Below, piece by piece: positions 1 to 8,332 of a stretch of DNA of 64,000 nucleotides. The first letter of the stretch is position 1. The number at the start of each line of letters is the position of its first letter. This DNA is from Thalassovita autumnalis. Lineage in GTDB: Bacteria > Pseudomonadota > Alphaproteobacteria > Rhodobacterales > Rhodobacteraceae. The position numbers and the translations under genes were made by a program. Below the pieces are notes generated by a model that saw only the letters and a program-made list of their open reading frames with translations, was not told where the DNA came from and did not search any database. Location: assembly GCF_001458255.1 (NCBI RefSeq), contig NZ_CYSB01000028.1:1-64000 (forward strand), in the 5' to 3' direction.

Positions 1-20
1 GACATCTAGCAGGCACTCCA

Positions 21-254
21 TCACGCCGTCAGAGCGGGGACACCGGACGGATACGCTATTTCTTTAACACTAAGCTCTCTTCCGACGAGCCAGCCAAGCT
101 GTTCATATCCCAAAATGAATATTTCGTCTCTGAGGACTCCCAAAAGCCCTTCGTGGATCTTTAGGGCTTCCTCGATTTGGCGCGCCTCCAATCGAGTTAG
201 ATCCTTTAGCTGTGTAGTAAACCTTATGAAAATCTCTGCTTCTTTTGTGGCCAT
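21..254 (-). CDS. small hypothetical protein (77 aa)
   Basis: No family recognised. The predicted product is a soluble, charged, mostly helical protein: the first 45 residues are rich in E, K, R, L and A, and no signal peptide or membrane segment is visible. The start is ATG at 254 with a weak GGGAAG about 9 bases upstream. The stretch is visibly more A/T-rich than the genes to its right, as expected of accessory DNA. It could also be a chance frame; the support is the start context and a protein-like composition only. Confidence 0.35.
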   Translation of the reverse strand: MATKEAEIFIRFTTQLKDLTRLEARQIEEALKIHEGLLGVLRDEIFILGYEQLGWLVGRELSVKEIAYPSGVPALTA

Positions 255-624
255 CTAAGATCTTCCCAACAAGGGTTTCTGGCAATCTCGGTTATTCGGT
301 TGGAATAAAACAAAGGTAGTTTTGTCCGCAGAGCGGGCCAAATCACACACACCCTCCAAATACAGATGGCGCGGCGATTGCGCCAGCCGGAACTGCGGAT
401 AGCGCTGCCACGGCACATATGAACGAGTTGATTTTGAAATTCACAGGATCACCTCATCTAATTGAGCACAGTGAAACACTCTATAGGTGATCGCGCAACA
501 AGAAGTACCATCTTTGGCGCGTAAAACTTACCTCTTCGATGGCAAAGATACGTCACCATAGAAGACCCCCGCAATGGCGGCGCCCATTGCCGGGTGAAAT
601 CATACATCGAGGCTGGACGGCGGG
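255..624. other. gene-poor interval, no supported feature
   Basis: About 370 bases without a convincing gene. Short open frames exist on the minus strand, but they overlap the small gene at 21-254 out of frame and have no ribosome site. Composition is A/T-richer than the rest of the window. No terminator, tRNA or repeat was recognised. It may be decayed accessory DNA. Confidence 0.4.
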
Positions 625-1005
625 TTATTCGGCCGCGCCGGTCAGGTCTTCGGCCAGCATCAGCGCATTGCCGTCTGGATCGTAGAACGTCGCGGTTTTG
701 ACCATGCCTTCGACAACGTCGGTATCCCCGTCAAACTTGACTTTCGCCTGTTCCAGCTTCTGCCGCGCGGCGTCCAGACCCGCGATGCCAAACACCGGCA
801 CACAATTGCCCGGCGCGGGCTTGGTGTGCTCCCCCAGGCCGATGGTCACACCGGCGGTGTTTGTCTGCACCTCGGACCAGCCCGCCTCATCCGCGTGGTA
901 GAGAAGTTCAAAGCCCAACATCTCCTGATACCAAGTTGCGCTGGCGTGGCGGTCTTTGACCGATAGGGCGATTGTAATTGTTTTATCTACAGAAATGAGC
1001 GACAT
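625..1005 (-). CDS. VOC family (glyoxalase/bleomycin-resistance-like) protein
   Basis: A 126-residue single-domain vicinal-oxygen-chelate protein. It shows the paired beta-alpha-beta-beta-beta pattern, an N-terminal strand followed by a WYQEMLGFEL helix/strand, and the closing FYDPDGNALML motif that normally carries a metal-ligand or structural position. The family includes glyoxalase I, dioxygenases and antibiotic-binding proteins; the substrate cannot be read from sequence. It is transcribed away from an HxlR-type regulator starting at 1045, and a palindrome sits in the shared promoter, so repression by that regulator is likely (inference). Confidence 0.8.
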   Translation of the reverse strand: MSLISVDKTITIALSVKDRHASATWYQEMLGFELLYHADEAGWSEVQTNTAGVTIGLGEHTKPAPGNCVPVFGIAGLDAARQKLEQAKVKFDGDTDVVEGMVKTATFYDPDGNALMLAEDLTGAAE

Positions 1006-1027
1006 AAGCTTTCCTTTAGAGTCATTT

Positions 1028-1040
1028 TATAGTAACTATA
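1028..1040. promoter_or_regulatory. palindromic operator between VOC gene and HxlR-type regulator
   Basis: TATAGT-A-ACTATA is a perfect 6+1+6 inverted repeat in the 39-base gap between the divergent starts, 4 bases from the regulator start codon. This position suits autorepression and control of the VOC gene. Assignment to the regulator is inferred from position only. Confidence 0.55.
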
Positions 1041-1044
1041 CTTT

Positions 1045-1590
1045 ATGGACATTAGGCTGTTTGTCAACATCACCTCAAGAGCCTGGGCTTTGCCCATTCT
1101 GGCGCAGCTGGATGCGGGCATTGCGGGCCGGCAAGCCCCATTACTGGCCGCAACTGGCGCCGGCCGAACTGCCTTTGCGCAAAGCATGGATCACCTGATC
1201 ACGCTGGGATTGATGGAACGGAACCCGGGCTATGGTCACCCGCTGCGGCCGGAGTTTCGACTAACCCCCTTAGGAAAATCAGCCGCCAAGCTGGCAGGTG
1301 ACATCCACCGCATTGCGGATGAAACGGATCGGGATTTGCTGCGCCGGTCGTGGACGTTGCCGGTTTTGGCGTCCCTACAAACCCCGCGGCACTTTATTGA
1401 GATCAAGCGGGATCTGTCACCGATCACGGATCGTGCGCTTTCACAGTCATTGAAAACGATGGAGGCCAGAAATTGGGTCAACCGACAGGTGGACGATCTG
1501 ACCCGCCCACCCCGCTCGCGCTATTCAGCGGTGAGCACGGGTAGCCTGCTCAGCGATGTGACGGCCTCGGCTGTCACTTTCGTTCAGTAA
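1045..1590 (+). CDS. tandem HxlR-type winged-helix transcriptional regulator
   Basis: The 181-residue protein seems to hold two HxlR-like winged-helix units. The first (about residues 8-80) has the W-x-LPIL-x-x-L opening and an LTPLG close. The second (about 95-165) repeats it with SWTLPVLASL and a Y-S-A-V-S-T-G close. HxlR proteins normally have one such domain of about 110 residues and dimerise, so this may be a covalent pseudo-dimer. It is divergent from the VOC gene with a perfect palindrome just upstream. The ATG at 1045 is the first start after that palindrome. DNA binding is a family inference; the ligand is unknown. Confidence 0.7.
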   Translation: MDIRLFVNITSRAWALPILAQLDAGIAGRQAPLLAATGAGRTAFAQSMDHLITLGLMERNPGYGHPLRPEFRLTPLGKSAAKLAGDIHRIADETDRDLLRRSWTLPVLASLQTPRHFIEIKRDLSPITDRALSQSLKTMEARNWVNRQVDDLTRPPRSRYSAVSTGSLLSDVTASAVTFVQ

Positions 1591-1615
1591 AAAACGGCAG
1601 TTTCGCCAGTATGCT

Positions 1616-1644
1616 AAAGGGGCGCATCAGTCCGACGCCCCTTT
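1616..1644. terminator. bidirectional intrinsic terminator
   Basis: AAAGGGGCG (1616-1624) pairs perfectly with CGCCCCTTT (1636-1644) around an 11-base loop, between the convergent HxlR-type gene and the acyl-CoA dehydrogenase gene. The A and T ends give a short U-tract in both directions. Confidence 0.75.
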
Positions 1645-1680
1645 GCAAGTTTCAGTTTGAATTCCGCAGGCCCACGGCAC

Positions 1681-2817
1681 CTAGCCCATCAGCGACCGTG
1701 TGATGATCAGCTTCTGAATATCGCTGGTGCCCTCATAGATCTGGCAAACACGGGCGTCGCGATAGATCCGTTCCACCGGGAAATCCTGCATATAGCCGTA
1801 GCCGCCAAAGGTCTGGATCGCGTCGGAAATGATCTTCTCCGCCGCTTCTGACGCAAAGAGTTTCGCCATCGCCGCCTCGGGCAGGCAAGGGATGCCCGCG
1901 TCTTTCATCCGGGCGGCGTTCAGCACCAACTGCCGCGCGGCCTCCAGCTGGGTGCGCGCGTCCGCCAGGCGGAAGCCCACGGCCTGATGCTGCATCAGCG
2001 GCTGCCCAAAGCTTTGGCGGTCTTTGGCATAATCCACTGCCGCCTCCAGCGCGGCCTGTGCCATGCCCACGGACTGTGCTGCGATCCCAATACGGCCGGT
2101 TTCCAGGCTGGACAGGGCGATCTTGTAGCCCTCACCCTCTTCACCGATGCGCATGTTGGCGGGCACCCGCATCTCCTCAAACCGCAGCGCGCAGGTGTCG
2201 GAGCAGCGTTGGCCCAGCTTCTCCTCAACCGAGGTGACGTGGTAGCCAGGATTGCTGGTTTCCACCAGAAACGCAGTGATGCCTTTCTTGCCCTCGGACC
2301 CGTCCATACGGGCAAAGACAACAACCCATTCGCCAATCTCACCCGAGGTGATGAAGGCCTTTTCGCCATTGATCACATAGTCATCGCCATCACGTCGGGC
2401 GCGGCTGCGAATGGCCGACGCGTCAGAGCCAGCATGCGGTTCGGTCAGCGCAAAGGCCCCGATGAAGGCACCTTCACAGGCCGGGCGCAGTACGTCTTGC
2501 TGCTGCTCAAGTGAGCCATAGCGCTGCAGGATGGCATTGAAGGGCGCATTGTGCACCGACATCACGGTGGAGATCGCACCGTCACCGGCGGCCACCTCCA
2601 TCAGAGCCAGCGCATAAGACACGTAGTCTGCGCCAACGCCGCCCAGTTCCTCGGGCACTGTCATCCCAAGGAAGCCCAATTCGCCCATCTGAGCCAGGAT
2701 CTCAGGCTCGATCTGCTTGGATTTATCCCGCGCCGCCGCGCCGGGGGCCAGCACATCGCGGGCAAAGCTGCGCGCCATATCTTGAATCATCTGCTGGTCT
2801 TCGCTGATCACACTCAT
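1681..2817 (-). CDS. acyl-CoA dehydrogenase family protein
   Basis: A 378-residue flavoprotein, the usual length for short/medium-chain acyl-CoA dehydrogenases, which oxidise acyl-CoA to trans-2-enoyl-CoA and pass electrons to ETF. The FAD/substrate signature ALTEPHAGSDASA is present near residue 120. The C-terminal motif YEGTSDIQ carries the expected catalytic Glu, close to the IITRSLMG terminus. The ATG at 2817 was chosen because AAGGAG lies about 7 bases upstream; an upstream in-frame ATG lacks this. It stands alone, without beta-oxidation partners, so chain length or branched substrate cannot be set. Confidence 0.92.
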   Translation of the reverse strand: MSVISEDQQMIQDMARSFARDVLAPGAAARDKSKQIEPEILAQMGELGFLGMTVPEELGGVGADYVSYALALMEVAAGDGAISTVMSVHNAPFNAILQRYGSLEQQQDVLRPACEGAFIGAFALTEPHAGSDASAIRSRARRDGDDYVINGEKAFITSGEIGEWVVVFARMDGSEGKKGITAFLVETSNPGYHVTSVEEKLGQRCSDTCALRFEEMRVPANMRIGEEGEGYKIALSSLETGRIGIAAQSVGMAQAALEAAVDYAKDRQSFGQPLMQHQAVGFRLADARTQLEAARQLVLNAARMKDAGIPCLPEAAMAKLFASEAAEKIISDAIQTFGGYGYMQDFPVERIYRDARVCQIYEGTSDIQKLIITRSLMG

Positions 2818-2950
2818 GGGGGGCTCCTTCATCGGTCTTGGGCATTGGTCCTGGGCGGAAAAACAACTTATCAGTGCGGATATTAACGCAAATCCTTGCA
2901 GAAGTTTTGCATCAGTGCTTTTCTATAGGCATTCTTTTGATGCCACATTT

Positions 2951-3661
2951 ATGGAAAGTCCATTGTCTGACTTGTCTTCCGCCAATTCACACGAGGGTGA
3001 CGCGCGCCAAGCGATCGCTTCGCCCGCGCGTAACCAGCTGACACCGCATGTAAAATGGCGCTATCAACCCGGTGACAGAAATCGCCTTGCTGTGATCATG
3101 CCCGGGTTGCTTTACCATTGCGACAAACCGCTGTTTCAGGCACTGGCACAGGAATTTCGCCAGCAGGGCATGGGGCTGCTGCAATGTGACTTTGACTATG
3201 CCGATGATCCCGACTTCATGAATGCGCCGAAAATGAATCAGCTGGATCAGATCTACCGGGACGGTAAATCGATCGGGGATCTGGTTCAGAGGCTTGGCGA
3301 TTTTGATGAGATCTTTCTGGTCGGCAAATCGCTGGGCGCGATGGCCATGGCCGCGGCATTGGACAGCGGCAACTTTGACTAGGCGCGGGCGATCTGGGTC
3401 ACCCCCGGCCTGCAAAACAGTACGCTTGGCGATCAGATCATCGCTCACCCCGGCCGGTCGCTGGTGCTGATGGGCGATCTGGATCCCAGCTGCCTGCCCG
3501 AAACCCTTGCGCCGCTAAAAGACGCTGCACAGGTGCATGTCGCCATCATCGAAGGTGCCGATCACGCCTTTGCCGCCAGCGATCTCTTCAGCGAAGAGGA
3601 TTTGACCCAGGCCGCCATGCAGGCCCTTGCCAATTGGATGCCCCTGCGACCACACGGTTAA
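2951..3661 (+). pseudogene. alpha/beta hydrolase gene interrupted by one in-frame TAG
   Basis: Reading from ATG 2951 gives a hydrolase-like protein with the nucleophile elbow GKSLG (Ser about residue 127). Codon 144 (3380-3382) is TAG, after which the same frame continues without a shift to 3661. The downstream part still holds the expected acid (GDLDPS) and histidine (GADHAF) motifs of the catalytic triad. One point mutation therefore separates the nucleophile from the rest of the active site. The upstream fragment alone (143 aa) should be inactive. No clear ribosome site is seen at 2951. Alternatives are a sequencing error or stop readthrough. The substrate is unknown. Confidence 0.75.
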
Positions 3662-3678
3662 CAGGCCACGCAAGTCTG

Positions 3679-4092
3679 TCACAACACCCGCAGGATCACC
3701 TGCGACCGCGCCTCAGCAATCAGGTCTGAGCTGCCAATCGCCTCATTCAGATCCGCCAAAGCCGCCACCGAGGGCAGGTTCACCCGCACAACCGCGTCCA
3801 ACTCGCCGGAGAGGGAGACCACCTCAACCACACCCGTCTGCGCCGCCAAGAACTGCAGCGCCGGGTCGCAGGGTCGCTCGGCGATCCGCACAAACACCAT
3901 GGCCCGCACACCGCCCGCCTGCCCGATCTGAACGCGGTAGCCCGTAATGACGCCCGCGCCCTCCATCCGTGTGATCCGCTCCTGCACGGCGGGACGGGAC
4001 AGATTCACCTGCCGCGCAATCTCGGCCGTGGGCAGGCGCGCGTCCTTTTCCAATAGGGACAGGATGCGCAGGTTTGTGTGATCCAGATCCAT
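3679..4092 (-). CDS. Lrp/AsnC family transcriptional regulator
   Basis: A 137-residue protein with the classic two-part layout: an N-terminal helix-turn-helix (LDHTNLRILSLLEKDARL onward, to about residue 60) and a C-terminal RAM ligand-binding domain (about 65-137). The family forms octamers that sense amino acids. ATG 4092 gives the usual N-terminus and has AAAGG upstream; longer in-frame starts add non-family sequence. It is divergent from a small cupin gene across 106 bases, so that gene is the likely target (inference). Confidence 0.87.
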   Translation of the reverse strand: MDLDHTNLRILSLLEKDARLPTAEIARQVNLSRPAVQERITRMEGAGVITGYRVQIGQAGGVRAMVFVRIAERPCDPALQFLAAQTGVVEVVSLSGELDAVVRVNLPSVAALADLNEAIGSSDLIAEARSQVILRVL

Positions 4093-4198
4093 TTCGCTCG
4101 CCTTTCCGTCGATCCGCAGGGCAATGGCGACACTCCGCAACTGGAGCCACCGCATGCCGCTAGATAGCCTGATCCTCTCAGAGACAGGAGCGTAAAGA

Positions 4199-4510
4199 AT
4201 GCGGAAAATTGTGCCAACTGACTTCAGCCCGAAACGAGCCTGGGCCGCGCTGGACATTGAACAGATTGAGGGCGCAACAGTGCGCCTGCATTGGACGGAT
4301 ACAGCCTACAAGTGGCACGTGAACGATGGGCCTGAGGTCTTTGTCGTCCTAGACGGTCACGTCGACATGCACGTGCGCGAAGCGGGTGTGGAAACGGTGC
4401 TGCCCCTCACAAAGGGCGAGGTTTTTCACGCCGAAACTGGCGACGAACATGTCGCCTACCCCAACGGCCCTGCCCGTGTCCTAGTCATCGAAAAAGCCGG
4501 CAGCGTCTGA
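4199..4510 (+). CDS. small cupin-domain protein
   Basis: 103 residues forming a single cupin barrel. The region from WHVNDGPEVFVVLDGHVDM (motif 1) to GEVFHAETGDEHVAYP (motif 2) holds the conserved glycines and histidines that usually bind a metal. Such stand-alone cupins are often isomerases, sensors or of unknown role; nothing here fixes the substrate. It is divergent from the Lrp-type regulator, which probably controls it. The ATG at 4199 closely follows AGGAGCG. Confidence 0.78.
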   Translation: MRKIVPTDFSPKRAWAALDIEQIEGATVRLHWTDTAYKWHVNDGPEVFVVLDGHVDMHVREAGVETVLPLTKGEVFHAETGDEHVAYPNGPARVLVIEKAGSV

Positions 4511-4519
4511 CGATCCGGA

Positions 4520-4553
4520 AAAAAATGTGCCGAAGCGGGTAAACCACTTCGGC
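4520..4553 (-). terminator. intrinsic terminator of the LysR gene
   Basis: On the minus strand the hairpin GCCGAAG...CTTCGGC (4529-4553) is followed at once by a run of seven T before CCGG. This is a strong intrinsic terminator for the gene ending at 4604. On the plus strand it lacks a T-tract, so it probably serves the cupin gene poorly. Confidence 0.7.
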
Positions 4554-4603
4554 CAGATGCGCTGATTGGGAGGCGCGGGGAGGTAACTGTTACAAGTGCG
4601 ATC

Positions 4604-5509
4604 TTACCAGTCGATCGGGCCCTTATCGGCAAATTCATGCACCAGGAAATCGATGAAGGCGCGCACCTTGGGCTGGGTGAACCGGCCCGGCGGGTAAACC
4701 GCGTAGATGCCTTGGGTTTCCATGGGTAGCTCAGGGATCACATCTTCGACCAGACCCGCCTTCAGCGCATCGGCGTAGAGGTAGCTGGGCAGATAGGCGA
4801 TGCCCAGCCCCGCCACCGCCGCGTTCAACAGCGACTGGCCGTCGTTCACGCTCAAGCCGCCAGCGGTGCGCACTTGACGCTTCTCGCCAGAGGGGGCGGT
4901 CAGTTTCCAGACATTGCCACTGGACTGGTTGGAATAATGCAGCAGCTTGTGTTCATTCAGATCGTCGATCTTCTTGGGGCGGCCATGTTTTTCAAAATAG
5001 GCCGGCGCCGCGATCATGCGTTTGGTGGTTTCCGTCAGCTTGCGGGCCCGCAATGTGCTGTCTTCCAGCTCACCAATGCGGATGGCCATATCAAACCCTT
5101 CGGAGATCAGCTCCACGTAGCGGTTGTTCAGCACCATATTGACGTTGATCTCAGGGAAGTCTGACAGAAACTCCCCCAGGATCGGGCTCAGGTGGTTCAC
5201 ACCAAAATCCGTCGCGACCGAAATCCGCAGCAAGCCCGAGGGCGCCGATTGCATCGAGGTCACCAAAGCATCCGCTTCGCCCGCGTCATTCAGCACCCGG
5301 CGCGCCCGATCATAATAGGCCAAACCGATTTCCGTCGGTGACACCCGGCGGGTGGTGCGATTGAGCAGCCGCGCGCCCAGACGATGTTCCAGACTGGACA
5401 CATGTTTGGACACAGCGGATTTGGAAATCCCCATCTTGCGGGCTGCATCCGTGAATCCGCCCTGATCCACGACGGTGGCAAAAGCTTCCATTTCGGTCAG
5501 GCGGTCCAT
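4604..5509 (-). CDS. LysR family transcriptional regulator
   Basis: 301 residues, the standard LysR length. The N-terminal winged HTH starts MDRLTEMEAFATVVDQGGFT and continues with the SKSAVSKHVSSLEHRLGARLLNRTTRR pattern (about residues 18-55). The C-terminal periplasmic-binding-like effector domain covers about 90-300, with the DMAIRIGELEDSTL strand typical of the CrgA/YafC-like group. No divergent gene lies directly upstream; the next gene on the same strand is an AEC carrier 150 bases away, so the target is unclear. Confidence 0.9.
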   Translation of the reverse strand: MDRLTEMEAFATVVDQGGFTDAARKMGISKSAVSKHVSSLEHRLGARLLNRTTRRVSPTEIGLAYYDRARRVLNDAGEADALVTSMQSAPSGLLRISVATDFGVNHLSPILGEFLSDFPEINVNMVLNNRYVELISEGFDMAIRIGELEDSTLRARKLTETTKRMIAAPAYFEKHGRPKKIDDLNEHKLLHYSNQSSGNVWKLTAPSGEKRQVRTAGGLSVNDGQSLLNAAVAGLGIAYLPSYLYADALKAGLVEDVIPELPMETQGIYAVYPPGRFTQPKVRAFIDFLVHEFADKGPIDW

Positions 5510-5659
5510 TGGCGCGTCCTTTTTGATCTCAGTCTCTCTCAGGGATCAGGTATCGACGCCAAATCAGGCAGGATCTGGGCAGGGTCCAGACAATATCAGG
5601 GAATTTGCACAATCGTTCTCAGCGTGGAAACAGCGCAACAATCGGTTCTCAAACGCGCA

Positions 5660-6568
5660 TCAAAGCACCAGTTCGATCACCGTAATCCATATTGGCAGGC
5701 TGACCGCCGCCAATAGGGTGGTCTGCGCCACCAACGTCGCGGACAGCTCCCGATCCGCCCCAAACCCGGCCGCCAGCACATGCGCAGCCGAGGCTGTGGG
5801 CAGTGCCGCAAACAGCACCAAAGTCGCTGCAATTGCAGGTTCCAACCCCAGGGTAAGGCCCAAACCCAAAGCAAAGGCGGGCAGGAGCACCAGTTTGGTC
5901 ACCACAATGATCCCGCTGAACCGGTTCAACCGCGCCAGCGCGCCCCAGTTCATCGTCGCCCCCACCGAAATCAGTGCCACCGGGATGGCGGCACGGGCCA
6001 ACATCTCCAGCGGGGCCATTGCAACCTCTGGAATCTGGATGCCGCTTAACCCCACGATCACGCCTGAGATGGAGGCCAGCAGGAACGGGTTTGTCGCCAC
6101 TTTGGCGACGGTCTGCATCAGCGACCCGCCGCCGCGCGACAGGGCGGTCACGGCAAAAAGGTTCGCAACCGGGATCGCCAGCCCCACCGCCACGGCCAAT
6201 TCGCCAAGGGGCGGGTCCATCAAGGTCTCAACCGCAACAAAGGCCATTGCGGTGTTAAACCGCCAAGAGACCTGCCAGGCGCCCGCGAAATCCACAAAGC
6301 GATCCGGCCCAAACCGGCGCGCCAGATAGCCCGCAGCCAACCCAAGGGTCAGCACTGCCCAGACTAGCGGCCCGATAGAGGCAATATCGCGCAGTTCAAT
6401 CGGACGAGAGGACGCCGCCACAAAGATCAGGGCCGGGAACAGGATCTCAAAATTCAGCCGGTCCAACCCCTGCCAGGCATTCACCGACAGCCGCTTGCGG
6501 ATCAGCCCGCCCAGACAGACCATCAGGAAACTGGGCAACAGCCCAAAAAGAATTGAGATAAAAATCAT
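5660..6568 (-). CDS. AEC (auxin efflux carrier) family transporter
   Basis: 302 residues with about ten hydrophobic segments in two five-helix halves, the membrane-carrier fold of this family, whose bacterial members export malate, malonate or other organic acids. The N-terminal segment (ILFGLLPSFLMVCLGGLIRK) and the small-residue-rich C-terminal half fit. The substrate cannot be read. A second AEC carrier lies at 23100-24020. The short gap to the regulator gene upstream on the same strand (start 7315, end 6614) allows co-transcription. Confidence 0.85.
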   Translation of the reverse strand: MIFISILFGLLPSFLMVCLGGLIRKRLSVNAWQGLDRLNFEILFPALIFVAASSRPIELRDIASIGPLVWAVLTLGLAAGYLARRFGPDRFVDFAGAWQVSWRFNTAMAFVAVETLMDPPLGELAVAVGLAIPVANLFAVTALSRGGGSLMQTVAKVATNPFLLASISGVIVGLSGIQIPEVAMAPLEMLARAAIPVALISVGATMNWGALARLNRFSGIIVVTKLVLLPAFALGLGLTLGLEPAIAATLVLFAALPTASAAHVLAAGFGADRELSATLVAQTTLLAAVSLPIWITVIELVL

Positions 6569-6613
6569 GGCGCCTACCTTCTGCGCCGATCTAGGGCCAA
6601 GGCCCTTATCGCT

Positions 6614-7315
6614 TCAAGCGAAATCCTCCTGCGGCCGCACAGCTTTGCCAAAATGCTTTTCAAACAGGTGCAGCCCCTGTGGGGTAAACTGCACCACCCG
6701 GCTGTCCGCCTGTCGCCGCGCCCAGCCCTCCTCAATGAAATGGCTCAGCAGTGCCCGCCCCAAACGGCCCGCCAGATGGGATTGCCGGGCGCTCCAATCC
6801 AGGCATTCCTTGCACATCGGCGCGCGGCTTTTGGGCAGTGATGCCAGATCTAGCCCAAGCGCTTTTAGAAACTGGCGACCGCGCGGACTGACCTGCAGAT
6901 CGGGCCCAACCAGCACGCCCTGCGCCTGCAGGCTGCGAAACATCTGCACCCCCATTTCCCCAGCCAGGTGATTGTAACAGACCCGCGCCTGCCGCATCGC
7001 CTGATCCTTTGGCCCGGTCCGTGTCCGCAGATGCCCCTTGCCCGCCGCAAGCCCCATCAGCGCCTCCAGCACCTCAGCCACCTCTTCCCCGGCCAGGCTG
7101 AAATATTTGTGGCGCCCCGATTTGCGCGGCGCAACCAGCCCGCCCTCAACCAACCGTGACAGATGGCTTGAGGCGGTCTGCGCCTGCACGCCAGCCTCCT
7201 GCGCCAATTCCGTGGCTGTCAGCGCTTTGCCACTCATCAGCGCGCTCAACATATTGGCGCGGGCCGGATCCCCGATCAGCGCCGCCACCCGGGCGATATC
7301 TGGTCCATCTCTCAT
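6614..7315 (-). CDS. ArsR-type winged-helix regulator with long C-terminal extension
   Basis: 233 residues: an N-terminal ArsR/helix-turn-helix_20 domain (about 5-95) with the GDPARANMLSALM helix and the QTASSHLSRLVEGGLV recognition helix, then a C-terminal region of about 130 residues. That region contains a PMCKECLDW Cys pair and a second winged-helix-like stretch. Usual metal-sensing ArsR proteins are about 100 residues, so this belongs to the longer group often linked to quinone or metabolite sensing. It is divergent from the NIPSNAP/ABM pair with an inverted repeat between, which suggests it controls them (inference). Confidence 0.82.
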   Translation of the reverse strand: MRDGPDIARVAALIGDPARANMLSALMSGKALTATELAQEAGVQAQTASSHLSRLVEGGLVAPRKSGRHKYFSLAGEEVAEVLEALMGLAAGKGHLRTRTGPKDQAMRQARVCYNHLAGEMGVQMFRSLQAQGVLVGPDLQVSPRGRQFLKALGLDLASLPKSRAPMCKECLDWSARQSHLAGRLGRALLSHFIEEGWARRQADSRVVQFTPQGLHLFEKHFGKAVRPQEDFA

Positions 7316-7330
7316 GCCACACCCGTCGCA

Positions 7331-7346
7331 TATAGTTCGATCTATA
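7331..7346. promoter_or_regulatory. inverted repeat in ArsR-type/NIPSNAP divergent promoter
   Basis: TATAG-TTCGAT-CTATA, 5+6+5, lies 16 bases upstream of the regulator start and 71 bases before the NIPSNAP start. A/T-rich palindromes in this position are typical ArsR-family operators. Assignment is by position. Confidence 0.45.
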
Positions 7347-7416
7347 GCGAAGCATAAACAGCATGCGATCCGCTAAGCAAGCCCAACACCAAGACAGCGC
7401 CAAGAAGGAGCACCCC

Positions 7417-7761
7417 ATGCTGACCTGCATCATCCGCTATGACATTGACCCCACCAAGAAAGCCCAATTTGAACGCTATGCCCAAAACTGGGGTCAGGCG
7501 ATCCCGCGCAACGGCGCCCAGCTGATTGGTTATTATGCCCCGCACGAAGGCTCCTCCACCCTCGCCTATGGCATTTACAACATCGACAGCCTCGCCGCTT
7601 ATGAGGCCTATCGCGCCCGGCTCGCCGCTGATCCGCTGGGACGGGAAAACTATGAATTTGCCCAGCGGGAAAAGTTCATCTTGCGCGAAGACCGCACCTT
7701 CCTGAAACTGGCCTCTGCACCGCACGCCCCCGCCGCCAGCCCGAAAGGAACCCGCCCATGA
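7417..7761 (+). CDS. NIPSNAP family protein
   Basis: 114 residues with a ferredoxin-like dimeric alpha/beta-barrel pattern; the opening MLTCIIRYDIDPTKKAQFE and a conserved AAYEAYR helix are typical NIPSNAP features. Function is poorly known; bacterial members often sit with other alpha/beta-barrel monooxygenase-like proteins, as here. ATG 7417 follows AAGAAGGAG by 7 bases, so a 54-base longer reading frame was rejected. The stop overlaps the next gene's start by ATGA, so the two are translationally coupled. Confidence 0.8.
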   Translation: MLTCIIRYDIDPTKKAQFERYAQNWGQAIPRNGAQLIGYYAPHEGSSTLAYGIYNIDSLAAYEAYRARLAADPLGRENYEFAQREKFILREDRTFLKLASAPHAPAASPKGTRP

Positions 7762-8102
7762 TCGCCGTCATCTTCGAGGTCGAAATCGCCGAAGGTCAAC
7801 GCGACGCCTACCTCGACATCGCAGCCGAGCTGAAACCGCTGCTGCAGGAGATTGATGGCTTCCTCTCGGTGGAACGGTTCGAAAGCCTGATGCAGCCGGG
7901 CAAACTCCTGTCGCTGTCTTTCTGGCGCGATGAGACCGCCGTGCAAAACTGGCGCGCCCTCGCCGAACATCGTTTTGCCCAAACAAAGGGACGCGCGGGT
8001 ATCTTTGCCGGCTATCGCCTGCGGGTGGCCGAGGTGGCGCGCGATTACGGCATGGAGGACCGGGCCGAGGCGCCCGGTGACTCGCAAGCCACACATGGCT
8101 GA
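7758..8102 (+). CDS. antibiotic biosynthesis monooxygenase (ABM) domain protein
   Basis: 114 residues in the dimeric alpha+beta barrel fold: a strand (MIAVIFEVEIAEGQ), a helix, a second strand (GFLSVERFESLMQPGKLLSLSFWRDE), then a helix around VQNWRALAEHRFAQ. These residues are characteristic of ABM-domain proteins, many of which oxidise quinol-like substrates or protect against reactive species. It is translationally coupled to the NIPSNAP gene and faces the ArsR-type regulator. Enzyme activity is unproven. Confidence 0.82.
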   Translation: MIAVIFEVEIAEGQRDAYLDIAAELKPLLQEIDGFLSVERFESLMQPGKLLSLSFWRDETAVQNWRALAEHRFAQTKGRAGIFAGYRLRVAEVARDYGMEDRAEAPGDSQATHG

Positions 8103-8332
8103 CGCTCTGGTGGGCAGGTCTTGCCCACCACCCATCCGCCCCTTACACCAGATGCACCGTAACCCGGAGATTTTATGTCCCGTTGAGACATGGCAGCCTT
8201 TAACGTGATCCCTTGATGGACCACAGGTGCGATCCACCAGCTGCCCCCCACGTTTGACACCTAAGACCTGCCAATCCGGCAGGCGGTTGGCGCGTGGCTT
8301 CTCTCAACATCGCCTCAAGAGAGGCACCTGAC

